DNA of 64,000 nt from Alteromonas sp. IB21 (lineage in GTDB: Bacteria > Pseudomonadota > Gammaproteobacteria > Enterobacterales > Alteromonadaceae), in contig NZ_JAEFCD010000026.1 in the NCBI RefSeq assembly GCF_016405965.1, positions 1 to 64,000 of the forward strand. The letters are read 5' to 3'. Below, one piece after another: positions 63,967-64,000 of the stretch. Position numbers and translations under genes: made by a program. How positions within the stretch are numbered: the first letter of the stretch is position 1; each line of letters starts with the position of its first letter. The notes below the pieces were generated by a model. The model was not told the origin of the DNA. It did no database searches and saw only the letters and a program-made list of their open reading frames with translations.

Positions 63967-64000
63967 GGCTACTCGACAACGCGGTTTCTGCCCCCGTTTT

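Overview
The window reads as chromosomal DNA of a marine gammaproteobacterium close to Alteromonas. This rests on recalled family resemblance and gene order, not on a search. Gene order matches known gammaproteobacterial blocks: ppa, fbp and mpl; lptM-lysA-dapF-DUF484-xerC-yigB-uvrD followed by rarD, yigI and recQ; and gmk, rpoZ, spoT, trmH and recG. I count 57 protein genes. I found no rRNA, tRNA, CRISPR array, prophage, integron or insertion sequence. The only repeat-like element is one palindrome at 12352-12410.

Layout. 1-5.1 kb: ppa and fbp (minus), then mpl-ubiX-S1/P1 nuclease (plus). 5.1-7.6 kb: rraA, then a PAP2 phosphatase/glycosyltransferase pair. 7.6-15.8 kb: the lptM-lysA-dapF-DUF484-xerC-HAD run, cysE on the other strand, and uvrD behind a perfect LexA box. 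15.8-23.1 kb: a two-receiver diguanylate cyclase, rarD, mgtE (where E. coli has corA), a YigI-like thioesterase, recQ and a glutathione transferase. 23.2-33 kb: accessory genes, namely a large DISM-PAS-GGDEF-EAL protein, ribA, a DUF3300 protein, a DcsG-like ATP-grasp enzyme, a chemoreceptor and two thiol-redox membrane proteins. 33-41 kb: a deacetylase translationally coupled to an acyl-CoA transferase/GNAT fusion, a small hydrolase and an RND efflux pump. 41-49 kb: a DnaJ-related protein, a DUF1499 protein, sugE, argO and argP, a membrane diguanylate cyclase, a BLUF-EAL photoreceptor and small unknowns. 49-55 kb: a Fur-box-controlled five-gene ferric-iron ABC operon. 55-64 kb: recG-rsmJ-peroxiredoxin, spoT-ridA-trmH, rpoZ, gmk and a carboxylesterase.

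Themes. Four cyclic-di-GMP genes lie within 32 kb, and two of them are adjacent: a blue-light phosphodiesterase and a cyclase that carries an inhibitory site. Lysine and cell-wall precursor synthesis (lysA, dapF, mpl), stringent response (spoT, rpoZ, gmk) and DNA repair (uvrD, recQ, recG, xerC) form the conserved backbone.

The best candidates for new biology are the coupled deacetylase/acetyl-CoA-transferase-GNAT pair, the iron operon with an unrecognised secreted first gene and a flavoprotein last gene, the BLUF-EAL/cyclase pair, and the monothiol glutaredoxin-MauE-like fusion. None is proven here to be a new system.
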